Source: Okeania sp. SIO2F4 (lineage in GTDB: Bacteria > Cyanobacteriota > Cyanobacteriia > Cyanobacteriales > Microcoleaceae). Taken from it: a stretch of 38,975 nucleotides of DNA. Positions 17,071-25,334 of the stretch are shown here, in pieces. Where the stretch lies: positions 27,717-66,691 of the forward strand of contig NZ_JAAHGT010000020.1 in NCBI RefSeq assembly GCF_010672385.1, read 5' to 3'. Position 1 is the stretch's first letter, and the number at the start of each line of letters is the position of its first letter. The translations under genes were made by a program, and so were the position numbers. The notes below the pieces were generated by a model. That model was not told the DNA's origin, did no database searches, and saw only the letters and a program-made list of their open reading frames with translations.

Positions 17071-17456
17071 ATTTTGAAACGGTCTAGTAGGGTGCGTATT
17101 TACGGCTAAAATTTAGACTGTGAAAGGGATTTAACAATCTGTCGTAACGCACCATATTAGATATGTCAGTTTACTACTAGACCGACACAGCTAAAACTGT
17201 AGATTAGGGGGTAGGGACGTTGCACAGGCAAAAATGCGTTTCATGTCGCGCAGCGTTAGCGGAGCTTTGCGTCAGCAAAACGTCCGTACGGTCGGAGGGG
17301 AGAAAGATGGTTGTTGGGTTACCCTGACGGGAAGCAAGCTACGTCCCTCAACTCAACCTACACTTATTGCACCATTTTAGATGTGTCAGTTTACTACCTT
17401 TATCTAATAGCTATTTGCGCAGCATTCTGTAGAAAATGCTGATTTCTAAAAGCTAT

Positions 17457-18884
17457 TTAATTCCGATAAACTTCATCTAAAACTGTGCCATTTGCTGAAA
17501 TTAATTGAATATGTAATGGCATTTGACCTGCTGCATGAGTAGAACAACTAAGGCAAGGATCGAAAGCGCGAATACCAGCTTCAACTCTGTTTAACATTCC
17601 TTCTGGAATTTGATTATTGTGAATATAATGTTTGGCTATTTGAGTGACAGTTTGATTCATTGCCAAATTATTTTGACCAGTAGCAATAATCATATTTACT
17701 TTCTGAATAATGCCATTTTCATCTACTTTATAATGATGGAATAAAGTACCCCTTGGCGCTTCACTAACTCCCACTCCTTCTAAACAGTTAATACCAGCAG
17801 TAGCACGGGTGCGTGGAGAAACAATATCTGGGTCATCTATCAATTGTTCAATTCTTTCTAAACAAGCAATAATTTCTACCAAACGAGCATAATGATAGAA
17901 GAAAGAAGAAGTCGGAACACCACCTGCACGGTCTCGAAATTCTTTTAATTCTCGGTCTGCTTTTTCTGTACCAATTTGCGAACAAACGTTCAAGCGAGCA
18001 AGAGGTCCGACTCGATAAATACCATTAGGATAACCCATTGGTTTGTAGTAGGGGAATTTCAAATAAGACCAACTTTCTACTGCTTCTCCTAAAAATTCCT
18101 GATAATTATCTTCACTTAAATTATCGGCAACAATATTACCTTCACTATCAGTAAACCGTAATTTTCCGCCGTAATGTTCCCAATCACCATTTGCCCCAAC
18201 TAACCCCATAAATAATGATGGAAACTTACCAAAAACTTCGGCTTCAGTCTTCAATTGTTCGTCTAATAAATATTTAAACAAATTGAGAGCAATATTAGCA
18301 GTTTCAAAAGATTCTGGCAGACGATTTTTTATCCATTCTCGCCCTTCTTCAGAGAGGGGAGTTCGTACACCACCAGGCACCGCCCAAGCCGCATGAATTT
18401 TTTTAGCTCCTAACAATTCAATCACAGTTTGACCGAACTGTCGGAGTCGAATTCCTGCCCTTGCTAAATTAGGACTTTCTGCCATTAACCCAAAGACATT
18501 TCGTTTAGCAGGGTCGCTATCCCAACCTAATAGAAAATCAGGACTACTAAGATGGAAAAAACTTAAAGCATGAGACTGAGTTAACTGCCCTAAATTCATC
18601 ATTCGGCGTAATTTTTCTCCGGCGGTAGGAACTTGCACTGCGAGAATTTTATCTCCTGTTTTTGCAGATGCTAATAAATGACTGACAGGGCAAATTCCAC
18701 AAATTCTTGCTGTTATTCCTGCCATTTCGGTAAAGGGTCGTCCTTCACAGAATTTTTCAAAGCCGCGATATTCTACGACATGAAATCGACAGTCGGATAC
18801 TTCTCCAGCATCGTCTAATATAACGGATATTTTGCCATGACCTTCGATTCTAGTTACGGGGTCTATGACTACTGTTTTAGACAT
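17457..18884 (-). CDS. hoxH: Bidirectional [NiFe] hydrogenase large subunit HoxH
   Basis: HoxH holds the NiFe active site of the NAD(P)-linked bidirectional hydrogenase HoxEFUYH. The 475-residue precursor has the first nickel motif [11 protein letters not shown] (C62, C65) and the second DPCLSCSTH (C444, C447, H450). The ~25 residues after the second motif form the tail removed by the HoxW protease during maturation, so the gene looks intact and unprocessed. Start ATG at 18884 has AAGGAG 10 nt upstream. It lies 1.6 kb downstream of hoxY, with a SNase pseudogene and repeats between them, as part of a minus-strand hox cluster. Neither hoxW nor the hyp genes are in the window. Confidence 0.97.
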   Translation of the reverse strand: MSKTVVIDPVTRIEGHGKISVILDDAGEVSDCRFHVVEYRGFEKFCEGRPFTEMAGITARICGICPVSHLLASAKTGDKILAVQVPTAGEKLRRMMNLGQLTQSHALSFFHLSSPDFLLGWDSDPAKRNVFGLMAESPNLARAGIRLRQFGQTVIELLGAKKIHAAWAVPGGVRTPLSEEGREWIKNRLPESFETANIALNLFKYLLDEQLKTEAEVFGKFPSLFMGLVGANGDWEHYGGKLRFTDSEGNIVADNLSEDNYQEFLGEAVESWSYLKFPYYKPMGYPNGIYRVGPLARLNVCSQIGTEKADRELKEFRDRAGGVPTSSFFYHYARLVEIIACLERIEQLIDDPDIVSPRTRATAGINCLEGVGVSEAPRGTLFHHYKVDENGIIQKVNMIIATGQNNLAMNQTVTQIAKHYIHNNQIPEGMLNRVEAGIRAFDPCLSCSTHAAGQMPLHIQLISANGTVLDEVYRN

Positions 18885-19513
18885 AGTTTATTTTCTCCTT
18901 AGTTTAATAAAATTATGATTTTTGCTGATTAAAGAAGCGGTAATTTCAGTTATCAGTTATCAGAAATCAGTAAGACTTTCTTTTAGTTACGAGAAGGGTA
19001 TTTTAAGCAAAACGAAAAAAGCTGATAGCTGATGAAATTTTTACTGATTAAGTTTAGAGATAAATTTCATAAATGTAAGAATTTAACTATTAGCAGTAAC
19101 TTTTAATTCTCTCTCAATTTCTCATTCTAAACTGCTTTTATTTCCTCCAAAATCAATAGCTAATAGCTGACTGCTAAATGCTTACCCTAATATGATGTCC
19201 GGATTGAGTTATAAAAAAGTTTTTGTTTGTAGTAGGGCTTTAGCCCATAATATCGTGTCCGCTCCGCCTGAATACTTATACTTTGCTGGAAGGAAGACAG
19301 AAAGCAGAAAAGTTTCTTTCAATTGTAATTTTATTTTATACAGGCTCCGATGCTACCATACATGATATGAAATATCTATCTTATTGCTCAAGCCCTACTA
19401 CAAGCTTTAATTATAACTATTTAACCAGACATGATATAAGACCTTCTTTAATTATAATTACAAACGCGAGCTTTTCCCCAATATTGTTGAGAATTCCAGA
19501 CACCTAAACCTGC
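18885..19513. other. 629-bp spacer between hoxH and the SNase pseudogene
   Basis: Heptamer CAGTTAT-type repeats occur near 18948-18965, and AATAGCTGACTGCTAAATGC-type fragments near 19155-19185. An imperfect inverted-repeat element follows at 19191-19438. The 74-codon plus-strand frame at 19283-19507 overlaps that element and resembles no known protein. Confidence 0.45.
19191..19438. repeat. Imperfect inverted-repeat element (ATRTCCGG ends)
   Basis: The outer ends TATGATGTCCGG and CCAGACATGATATA are diverged relatives of the 13-bp ends at 1287/1435. Inner partial ends (AATATCGTGTCCG near 19251; ACATGATATGAAAT near 19360) suggest nesting or duplication. AGTAGGGCTT and AAGCCCTACTAC also form an internal inverted pair. 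Confidence 0.4.
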
Positions 19514-19993
19514 TTATCTAGCAGAATTTTTAGCATTTAAGTAAGCACTTTTTGAACTAGGGCAAGTATCATCTAAATGTTTACAGAAAAGAGAAGCTTT
19601 TCCTTCACGAACCAGTTGTAAATTAAGAGAAGTATTATCTTTAAATACCTCTGGAACTATCCGTTGACAACTACTTTTTCCTGTATCAATAACTGATAAT
19701 ATTGTACCTCTAGGAATTAATGTTTCAAGTCTACTTTTGGTAGTCTCAAAAAACGAACTATCTCCATAATCAAGACTATCAATACAAGCAAGTTATAGCC
19801 GACATAACTTTGACTTTCCTTCCCAATAAATTCGACATTGTGACATAGTAACTTCTAAAGTATCTCCATCAATAATCTGAGAAATTATTGCCTGTTGAGT
19901 AGCTAAAGACTGGGGAATATTTAATAGAGATAATTTTATTAAAATTCCACAGGATATGAAAGCTAAAATTAGATGAATTTTTTGTCTTTTCAT
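19514..19993 (-). pseudogene. Thermonuclease (SNase)-like secreted nuclease, one in-frame stop
   Basis: Starting at ATG 19993 (MKRQKIHLILAFISCGILIK, signal-peptide-like), the frame reads IISQIIDGDTLEV and CRIYWEGKSKLCRL, stops (TAA, 19793-19795), then continues in the same frame as LACIDSLDYG, ETLIPRGTILSV, QRIVPEVF and LNLQLVREGKASLFCKHLD to TAA at 19514. The order matches the staphylococcal-nuclease fold: the GDT strand, the R/D region before IDAPE, the RIVxEVF strand and LVxxGxA. The active-site acid after ID appears altered (SLD for APE). The gene sits between hoxY and hoxH, where cyanobacterial hox operons often carry unrelated genes. Confidence 0.8.
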
Positions 19994-20461
19994 CAGCTTT
20001 TCTTGGTTACTTATTAGTAGTAGACTGACACAACTAAAACTGTGCAATAGATTTTTGTTTCTAGGTGTCTTTTTCTCCCCACACTCCCCACACTTCCCAC
20101 CCTCCCCACACTCCCCATCTAACGCACCACTTAAGCTAGTAGGTTGGGTTAAGCGACAGCGCAACCCAACAGAAATATGTATACCAATCCTAAATCTTAT
20201 GTAAAAATACAGGCATTAGATAAAAAGTTTAAAATTATTACTTTTGTTACTTGTTACCTTCTGGAGTTGTTGCATTTTTGCCTGGTATTTTTTACACAAC
20301 TACGCCGAGAATTAATAATACCAAATCCGGTTATAAAAAGTACCTTTTTGAAATTTATCTCTAACCCTTCTGCCTTACCCTTATTATAAGGCTGCCATGT
20401 AAACCGGATTTAGTATAATATATTTGTTGGGTTTCGTTTCCTTAACCAAACCTACTCAATT
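19994..20461. other. 468-bp spacer between hoxY and the SNase pseudogene
   Basis: Near 20022-20050 is GTAGACTGACACAACTAAAACTG, of the same repeat type as 17163-17398. A CCCCACACTCCCCAC-type C-rich tract follows (20076-20118). An inverted-repeat element spans about 20319-20414, with ends TACCAAATCCGGTT and AACCGGATTTAGTA (13 of 14 matching). The frame at 20177-20389 runs into that element and is not credible. Confidence 0.5.
20319..20414. repeat. MITE-like element with TACCAAATCCGGTT ends
   Basis: 14-bp ends with one mismatch bound about 96 bp of non-coding sequence, including AAGTACCTTTTTG and a CCTTATTATAAGG palindrome. The AT-rich flanks do not allow an unambiguous target duplication. Confidence 0.5.
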
Positions 20462-21013
20462 TCACCCAAACTTAATCATTTCTCGACCTTCCATTTTTGG
20501 CTTTTCACCCTTTAATAAAGGTTCTAAAGTTGCTTTAATTCGATCGGCAGGAGGCGGACATCCAGGCATAAAAATATCCACAGGTACTACTTCATGCACA
20601 GGCAAAACTTTGTCAAGTAATTCTGGTACAATTCCAGGCGCGTTTGGTAATTGCTTATTTTTATCTGCCAATTCTAAATAACCTCGTTCTAAAACAGGTT
20701 TTGTACCACCTAACATATTTCGCATAGCTGGCACATTTGCAGTAACAGCACAATCTCCAAAAGAAATTAACGTCTTAGTCTTTTTCCTCACCTCAATAAT
20801 TATTTCTAAATTATCTTGATTGGCAACGCCTCCTTCCACTAAACAAACATCAACATTTTCTGGATATTCTTTAATATCACTTCCAACCGGACTATAAACA
20901 ACCTCAACATGATTTGCCAATTCAAACAACCATTCATCCAAGTCGAGAAACGACATATGACAACCAGAACATCCAGCTAACCAAACTGTGGCAAATTTTA
21001 TTTTATTTGACAT
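20462..21013 (-). CDS. hoxY: Bidirectional [NiFe] hydrogenase small subunit HoxY
   Basis: HoxY carries the proximal FeS cluster next to the NiFe site and links HoxH to the HoxFU diaphorase. The 183-residue protein has the four expected cluster cysteines: C15 and C18 in WLAGCSGCHMS, C88 in SFGDCAVTANVPAMRN, and C152 in FMPGCPPPADRI. Length is normal and the ATG at 21013 gives MSNKIKFATVWLAGCSGC. It is 180 bp downstream of truncated hoxU, and the gap is filled by GGGAGTA and ACTGATA heptamer runs. It appears functional in sequence, although its electron partner here is damaged. Confidence 0.96.
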   Translation of the reverse strand: MSNKIKFATVWLAGCSGCHMSFLDLDEWLFELANHVEVVYSPVGSDIKEYPENVDVCLVEGGVANQDNLEIIIEVRKKTKTLISFGDCAVTANVPAMRNMLGGTKPVLERGYLELADKNKQLPNAPGIVPELLDKVLPVHEVVPVDIFMPGCPPPADRIKATLEPLLKGEKPKMEGREMIKFG

Positions 21014-21193
21014 AATTAATACCTTGAATTAGGGAGTAGGGAGTAGGGAGTAGGGAGTAGGGAGTAGGGAATAGGGAGTTTTATAAATTCAGTCTCTAAC
21101 TATAAATTAGGGAATAGAGAGTAGGGAGTAGGGAGCAGTTAATAGTGCTAAATCAATAACTGTTAACTGATAACTGATAACTGATAACTGTAT
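21014..21193. repeat. Heptamer tandem repeats between hoxU and hoxY
   Basis: AGGGAGT units repeat about five times near 21031-21080 and again near 21119-21136. AACTGAT units repeat about four times near 21163-21190. They resemble the short tandem heptamer repeats (STRR) known in filamentous cyanobacteria. No gene. Confidence 0.7.
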
Positions 21194-21739
21194 TCACCTC
21201 GTCCATTGTTTATTTTCTCTCGCATTGACCAAAAATTCTAATTTCGAGCGATCGCGTTTCATCTCAGCTACCGTTGCACCCTTACGGAAAATTGCCCCAG
21301 TAGGACAAGCATCCACACATTTACCGCAGGAAGTACAAGTATCCACCTCTCCCCAAGGTTGATTTAAACCAGAAACAATAAAACAATCAGCACCACGACT
21401 CCCCACATCCCAAACGTGGGCACCTTCTATTTCATCACAAACCCGCACACAGCGAGTACACAAAATACAACGATTATGATCTATCCCAAACTGCTTGTGA
21501 GATAAATCCATTCCTCGCTCTGGAAAACGATAAGCAAACCGACTATGATCCATCCCCACCTCGATCGCTATATTTTGCAACTCACAGTTTTCATTAGCAA
21601 CACAAACCGCACAAACATGATTCCCCTCAGAAAATATTAACTCCACCAACATTCGCCGATATTCTTGCAACTTCGGAGTCTGAGTCTCTATTTCCATTCC
21701 CTCCGCAACCTCGGTCACGCAAGCAGGTAATAATGCTAC
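21194..21739 (-). pseudogene. hoxU: HoxU, 5'-truncated diaphorase subunit
   Basis: HoxU is the small FeS subunit of the hydrogenase diaphorase, normally about 238 residues. Here homology starts at [20 protein letters not shown] and continues intact through [31 protein letters not shown] and [15 protein letters not shown] to the normal C-terminus. The first ~60 residues, including most cysteines of the N-terminal [2Fe-2S] domain, are absent. An in-frame stop occurs at 21740-21742, and the next bases encode an oppositely oriented restriction-modification protein. GTG at 21718 could start a 174-residue remnant. hoxE and hoxF, expected upstream, are not in the window. The cause is either a rearrangement or a chimeric assembly join. 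Confidence 0.9.
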
Positions 21740-22733
21740 TTATAATGAACAAGTGAGAAAATGGCAGGGTTGTCAAGACAAATCTGTTAAAGTCGATGAT
21801 TTTGTCATTTATGATGATACTAAAATTAGCTGGTCTGGAGATTTGAAAGACCATTTAAAGCGGGGGATTGTCGTAGAATACGATCAGAATAATATTAGAC
21901 AGTCTCTTTATCGTCCTTTTACTAAATCTTGCCTTTATTTTGATGCTCACTTAAATAATCGTCGTTATCAATTTCCCTACATATTCCCTACCCCGGACAC
22001 TGAGAAAGAGAATCGGGTGATTTGTTTAAGTGGAGTCGGTAGTAGTAAGCCTTTTCATAGTCTGATGACTTCACAAATACCTTGCTTAGATATTTTAGAA
22101 AAAACCCAATGTTTCCCCTTCTACAGCTACAACGAAGACGGAACCAACCGCCAAGAAAATATCACCAAGTGGAGCTTAGACACCTTTCGCCAAAAATACC
22201 AAGACGAGGCGATCGCTAAATGGGATATCTTCTATTATATCTACGCCGTTTTACATCATCCCACCTATCGAGAAAAATACGCCGATAACCTGAAACGAGA
22301 ATTACCCCGCATCCCCTACGCTCCCGACTTTCAGCGATTTGCCAATGCCGGAAAACGCCTCGCCGAAATTCACATCAACTATGAACAACAACCCGAATAT
22401 CCCTTAAAATTTATCGAGAATGAAGAAGTTCCCTTAAATTGGCGAGTCGAAAAAATGAAACTCAGCAAAGACAAAACCCAATTAATTTATAACGACTTTC
22501 TCACCTTAGCCAATATTCCGCCAAAAGTCTTTGAGTATCGTCTCGGTAATCGTTCCGCTTTAGATTGGATTATCGATCGCTACCAAGTAAAAGTAGACAA
22601 ACGCAGTGACATTGAAAATGACCCCAACCGCTTAAACGACGAACAATATATTGTCCGATTAATTCGTCAAGTAATTACAGTTAGTTTAGAAACTGTAAAT
22701 ATTGTCAATAACTTACCGTCCCTAAAGGAGTAG
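21729..22733 (+). pseudogene. C-terminal fragment of a type ISP restriction-modification enzyme
   Basis: The frame (GTG at 21753, open upstream into antisense hoxU) encodes about 335 residues matching the C-terminal target-recognition region of single-chain type ISP/helicase-methylase enzymes. Segments are SFVVYDD-like DFVIYDDTKISWSGDLK, NIRQSLYRPFTKSCLYFD, RRYQFPYIFPTP, the ALDWIIDRYQVKVDKRSDI block, and the final RQVITVSLETVNIVNNLP. Full proteins have roughly 1500 residues with nuclease, helicase and methylase domains upstream, and all of these are missing. The first recognisable residues, [13 protein letters not shown], begin at the breakpoint with hoxU near 21729. It presumably has no activity alone. 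Confidence 0.8.
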
Positions 22734-22837
22734 GGGAGCGGGGGAGTAGCTAAAACTGTAGGTTGGGTTGAACGACAGTGAAACCCAACAAAACTCTACT
22801 ATTGTTTGGTTTCGTTTCCATGCTTTGCTTTGCTTTG

Positions 22838-22892
22838 CAACGCTAACGCTAACGCTAAAGCTAAAGCTAACGCTAACGCTAACGCAACCCTA
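22838..22892. repeat. GCTAAC/GCTAAA hexamer tandem repeat
   Basis: About eight near-perfect 6-bp units (GCTAAC with GCTAAA variants), unlike the heptamers that dominate elsewhere. Replication slippage is the likely origin. Confidence 0.7.
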
Positions 22893-23070
22893 ACGGGAAC
22901 AACCCAACCTACATCTACTAAAATGGTGCATTAGGAAGTAGGGTAGGGACGTTGCACCGGCAAAAATGCGAACGTCCGTACGGGAGTAGGGGAGAAAGAT
23001 TTTTGTTGGGTTTCGTTCCTCAACCCAACCTACATCTAAAATTGTGGGTTAGGAGCGAGCAACCTTGGAG

Positions 23071-23152
23071 ACCTCTCCCCCCTCTCCTGCGAGGAGAGGG
23101 GAGTTTTCTCCCCCTTCCCTTGCAGGGAAGGGGGTTGGGGGGTTAGGTTTCT
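23071..23152. repeat. Double-hairpin repeat, copy 2
   Basis: CCCCTCTCCT-GCG-AGGAGAGGGG then CCCCCTTCCCT-TGC-AGGGAAGGGGG and TTGGGGGGTTAGG, 70 bp upstream of the methyltransferase gene at 23221. The stems are identical to copy 1 and only the loops differ. Confidence 0.65.
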
Positions 23153-23220
23153 TAACTCACATTTTAACGATAAAATTTTGAAAATCTAATATAATACCAA
23201 TAAACTTGTAAATAAACACC

Positions 23221-24219
23221 ATGATTTCTCCAATGTACCTATATTACACCCTTGGATTTCTACTTTTACTATCAGTAATAGGCATTGTGCTTTACCTGAA
23301 AAATCCTCGCAGTTATCAATCATCAGAAACTGTAGCCAATTCCTACGATGAATGGACTGAAGACGGTATCGTCGAATTTTACTGGGGCGAACACATTCAT
23401 TTAGGTCATTATGGCTCGCCACCACAGAAGAAAAATTTCTTGACAGCAAAATCTGACTTTGTGCATGAAATGGTTAAATGGGGCGGCGTCGATAAGTTAC
23501 CCCGTGGTACTACTGTTTTAGACGTAGGTTGTGGAATTGGTGGTAGTAGCCGTATTTTAGCCAAAGACTACGGATTTAATGTTACGGGTATTACCATTAG
23601 TCCTAAACAAGTACAACGCGCACAGGAGTTAACCCCAGAAGGAGTTGATGCTAAATTTAAGGTAGATGATGCTTTGGCACTCTCTTTCCCAGATAATAGT
23701 TTTGATGTAGTTTGGTCTATTGAAGCAGGACCTCATATGCCAGATAAAGCTAAATATGCTCAAGAAATGATACGGGTATTAAAGCCTGGTGGAATATTGG
23801 TTGTAGCTGACTGGAATCAGCGAGACGATCGCCAAAAACCACTCAATTTTTGGGAAAAACCTGTAATGCGTCAATTATTAGAGCAGTGGTCTCATCCTGC
23901 TTTTTCTAGTATCGAAGGCTTTTCGGAACTAATAGCAGAAACTGGATTAGTAGAAGGGGAAGTAATAACCGCAGATTGGACGCCAGAAACTCTTCCTTCT
24001 TGGTTTGATTCTATTTGGCAAGGTGTAATTAGACCTCAAGGAATGATTCTCTCTGGTTTATCAGGGATAATTAAGTCTATACGAGAAGTACCCACTTTGC
24101 TACTAATGCGTCTTGCATTTGGGAGTGGTCTTTGTCGCTTTGGAATGTTCCGTGCAGTCAAAACTAATTCAGTTTTAAAATCAGCCGATAATATTCAAAC
24201 TGAAGTAGTTAAAATGTAA
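23221..24219 (+). CDS. MPBQ/MSBQ methyltransferase (sll0418-like)
   Basis: Methylates 2-methyl-6-phytyl (or solanesyl) benzoquinol in tocopherol and plastoquinone synthesis at the membrane. The 332-residue protein has an N-terminal transmembrane helix (about 6-26), then YQSSETVANSYDEWTEDGI and YWGEHIHLGHYG, SAM motif I VLDVGCGIGGSS (99-110), GITISPKQVQRA, the SIEAGPHMPDK segment and VLKPGGILVVADWNQRDDR. The whole closely follows Synechocystis sll0418 as I recall that sequence. ATG at 23221 gives the expected membrane-anchored start. It stands alone, flanked by repeats. chlP at 11286 feeds the same tocopherol branch by making phytyl groups. Confidence 0.92.
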   Translation: MISPMYLYYTLGFLLLLSVIGIVLYLKNPRSYQSSETVANSYDEWTEDGIVEFYWGEHIHLGHYGSPPQKKNFLTAKSDFVHEMVKWGGVDKLPRGTTVLDVGCGIGGSSRILAKDYGFNVTGITISPKQVQRAQELTPEGVDAKFKVDDALALSFPDNSFDVVWSIEAGPHMPDKAKYAQEMIRVLKPGGILVVADWNQRDDRQKPLNFWEKPVMRQLLEQWSHPAFSSIEGFSELIAETGLVEGEVITADWTPETLPSWFDSIWQGVIRPQGMILSGLSGIIKSIREVPTLLLMRLAFGSGLCRFGMFRAVKTNSVLKSADNIQTEVVKM

Positions 24220-25295
24220 TCTAATACCATTTCTCAAGGCAAATGCTACAAGATAGAAAGCTAGAAATTTATTTTTATGCTTGAGCTTATTCAATCATAT
24301 GATATACCTATTTATATCATTTCCCCCTTTTTTTATTCCTTATTTCTTGGCTATACTATTTTTTACAAATAGTTATCAAATTGGGATAAAATCTGTTTAA
24401 TTAACCCAAAAAAAGCTACTCCTTCTTAGTGAGCGATCGCGCAGATTATTATGCGCGATTAATTATCTTCTATGTGCATAAAAAAAACAGAGACTTTAAT
24501 GCTGCTGTCAACGAGCAAAAACTATGTGAATCAGTAGCTTGAATTCCAAGGGATTAGAAGATAAGTTACAGACAATAGTCAGTGGTCTTCAGTGAAGCAG
24601 GAAGCTAGCTCCAAAACCCTCATGGGTAAGTTTGGGTAAGTTTAGTAGAACCGTGTGTTTAGCTAGCGCACAACTTCGTTTGGCTAGCGCAAAGCGGAAA
24701 AAAGTGAACCGTAACGCACCATTTTTTTTGATATAGAATCTGGTTGAACAGTAGTCATTGCGACGCCAGGAAGGAATCTCCGCCCATCCCTGAGATTGCT
24801 TCCTTCCACGGAGTGACCGTCGCTGCGGACTTGGCTATACTAATTATCCGGATTTTATATGAGGGTGTGACAGTAGTCATTGCGACGCCAGGAAGCAATC
24901 TCCGCCCATCCCTGAGATTGCTTCCTTCCACGGAGTGACCGTCGCTGCGGACTTGGCTATACTAATTATCCGGATTTTATATGAGGGTGTGACAGTAGTC
25001 ATTGCGACACCAGGAAGCAATCTCCGCCCATCCCTGAGATTGCTTCCTTCCACGGAGTGACCGTCGCTGCGGACTTGGCTATACTAATTATCCGGATTTT
25101 ATATGAGGGTGTGGGTGACATTCAAAAGTAGGGACGGGTTTAGCCAAAAGCCTTGACATTTCCCCATAAATTCAATCAACCCGCCCCCATTCATTGTCCG
25201 TGCATGAAACAGGGGGCGGGTTTAGGAAAATCTTTGACATCAGCAGGATGTTCTCCTCAAAACCCGCCCCTACAGATTGGCAGGTAATGGGTGAG
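24220..25295. other. 1.1-kb spacer with 122-bp tandem repeats
   Basis: Three 122-bp tandem units occupy 24749-25114. After them, ACCCGCCCCCATTC and CAGGGGGCGGGTTT (about 25177-25224) form an inverted pair, and AAAACCCGCCCCTAC follows at 25259. A HIP1 site lies at 24432. No gene is seen; the 64-codon frame at 24744-24938 is repeat sequence. Confidence 0.6.
24749..25114. repeat. Three tandem 122-bp repeats with a 13-bp hairpin
   Basis: Units start at CAGTAGTCATTGCGAC, positions 24749, 24871 and 24993, and are nearly identical (for example GGAAGG for GGAAGC in unit 1 and GACACC for GACGCC in unit 3). Units 2 and 3 contain a perfect 13-bp stem, AGGAAGCAATCTC/GAGATTGCTTCCT, with the 11-nt loop CGCCCATCCCT. 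Each unit also carries CTAATTATCCGGATTTTATA. GTCATTGCGA...AGCAATCTC recurs as a single variant near 33003-33054. Confidence 0.9.
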
Positions 25296-25334
25296 GTAAT
25301 TATCAATTATCAATTATCAATTATCAATTAATGA
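25296..25334 (-). repeat. Half copy of the modular repeat (F) at the adhE 3' end
   Basis: AATTATC heptamers followed by AATTAATGA form the TCATTAAT arm alone, in minus orientation. Its TCATTAATTGATAA end supplies the last residues (V-I-N) and the TGA stop of adhE. Confidence 0.6.

Larger units (their letters stand above)
16701..17456. other. 756-bp spacer with three repeat types
   Basis: 16800-16890 holds a double hairpin repeat (CCCCTCTCC/GGAGAGGGG and CCCCCTTCCCT/AGGGAAGGGGG). 16924-17070 is the inverted partner of 32993-33115. 17163-17398 is bounded by ATGTCAGTTTACTAC and GTGTCAGTTTACTAC, with CTAAAACTGTAG inside, related to fragments near 20022-20050 and 36530-36556. No gene is seen. Confidence 0.5.
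22734..23220. other. 487-bp spacer with GCTAAC microsatellite and hairpin repeat
   Basis: About 22820-22892 contains TTTGC units followed by GCTAAC/GCTAAA hexamer repeats. GTAGGTTGGGTT and CAACCCAACCTAC blocks near 22758-22915 and 23008-23034 form inverted pairs. A double-hairpin repeat copy lies at 23071-23152. No gene is seen. Confidence 0.5.

Noticed and set aside
20177-20389. 70-codon plus-strand frame upstream of hoxY's 3' end
   Set aside because: It enters the TACCAAATCCGGTT element and has no recognisable protein features.
24744-24938. 64-codon frame in the tandem repeat
   Set aside because: It consists of repeat units, has no family resemblance, and recurs only because the DNA is repeated.
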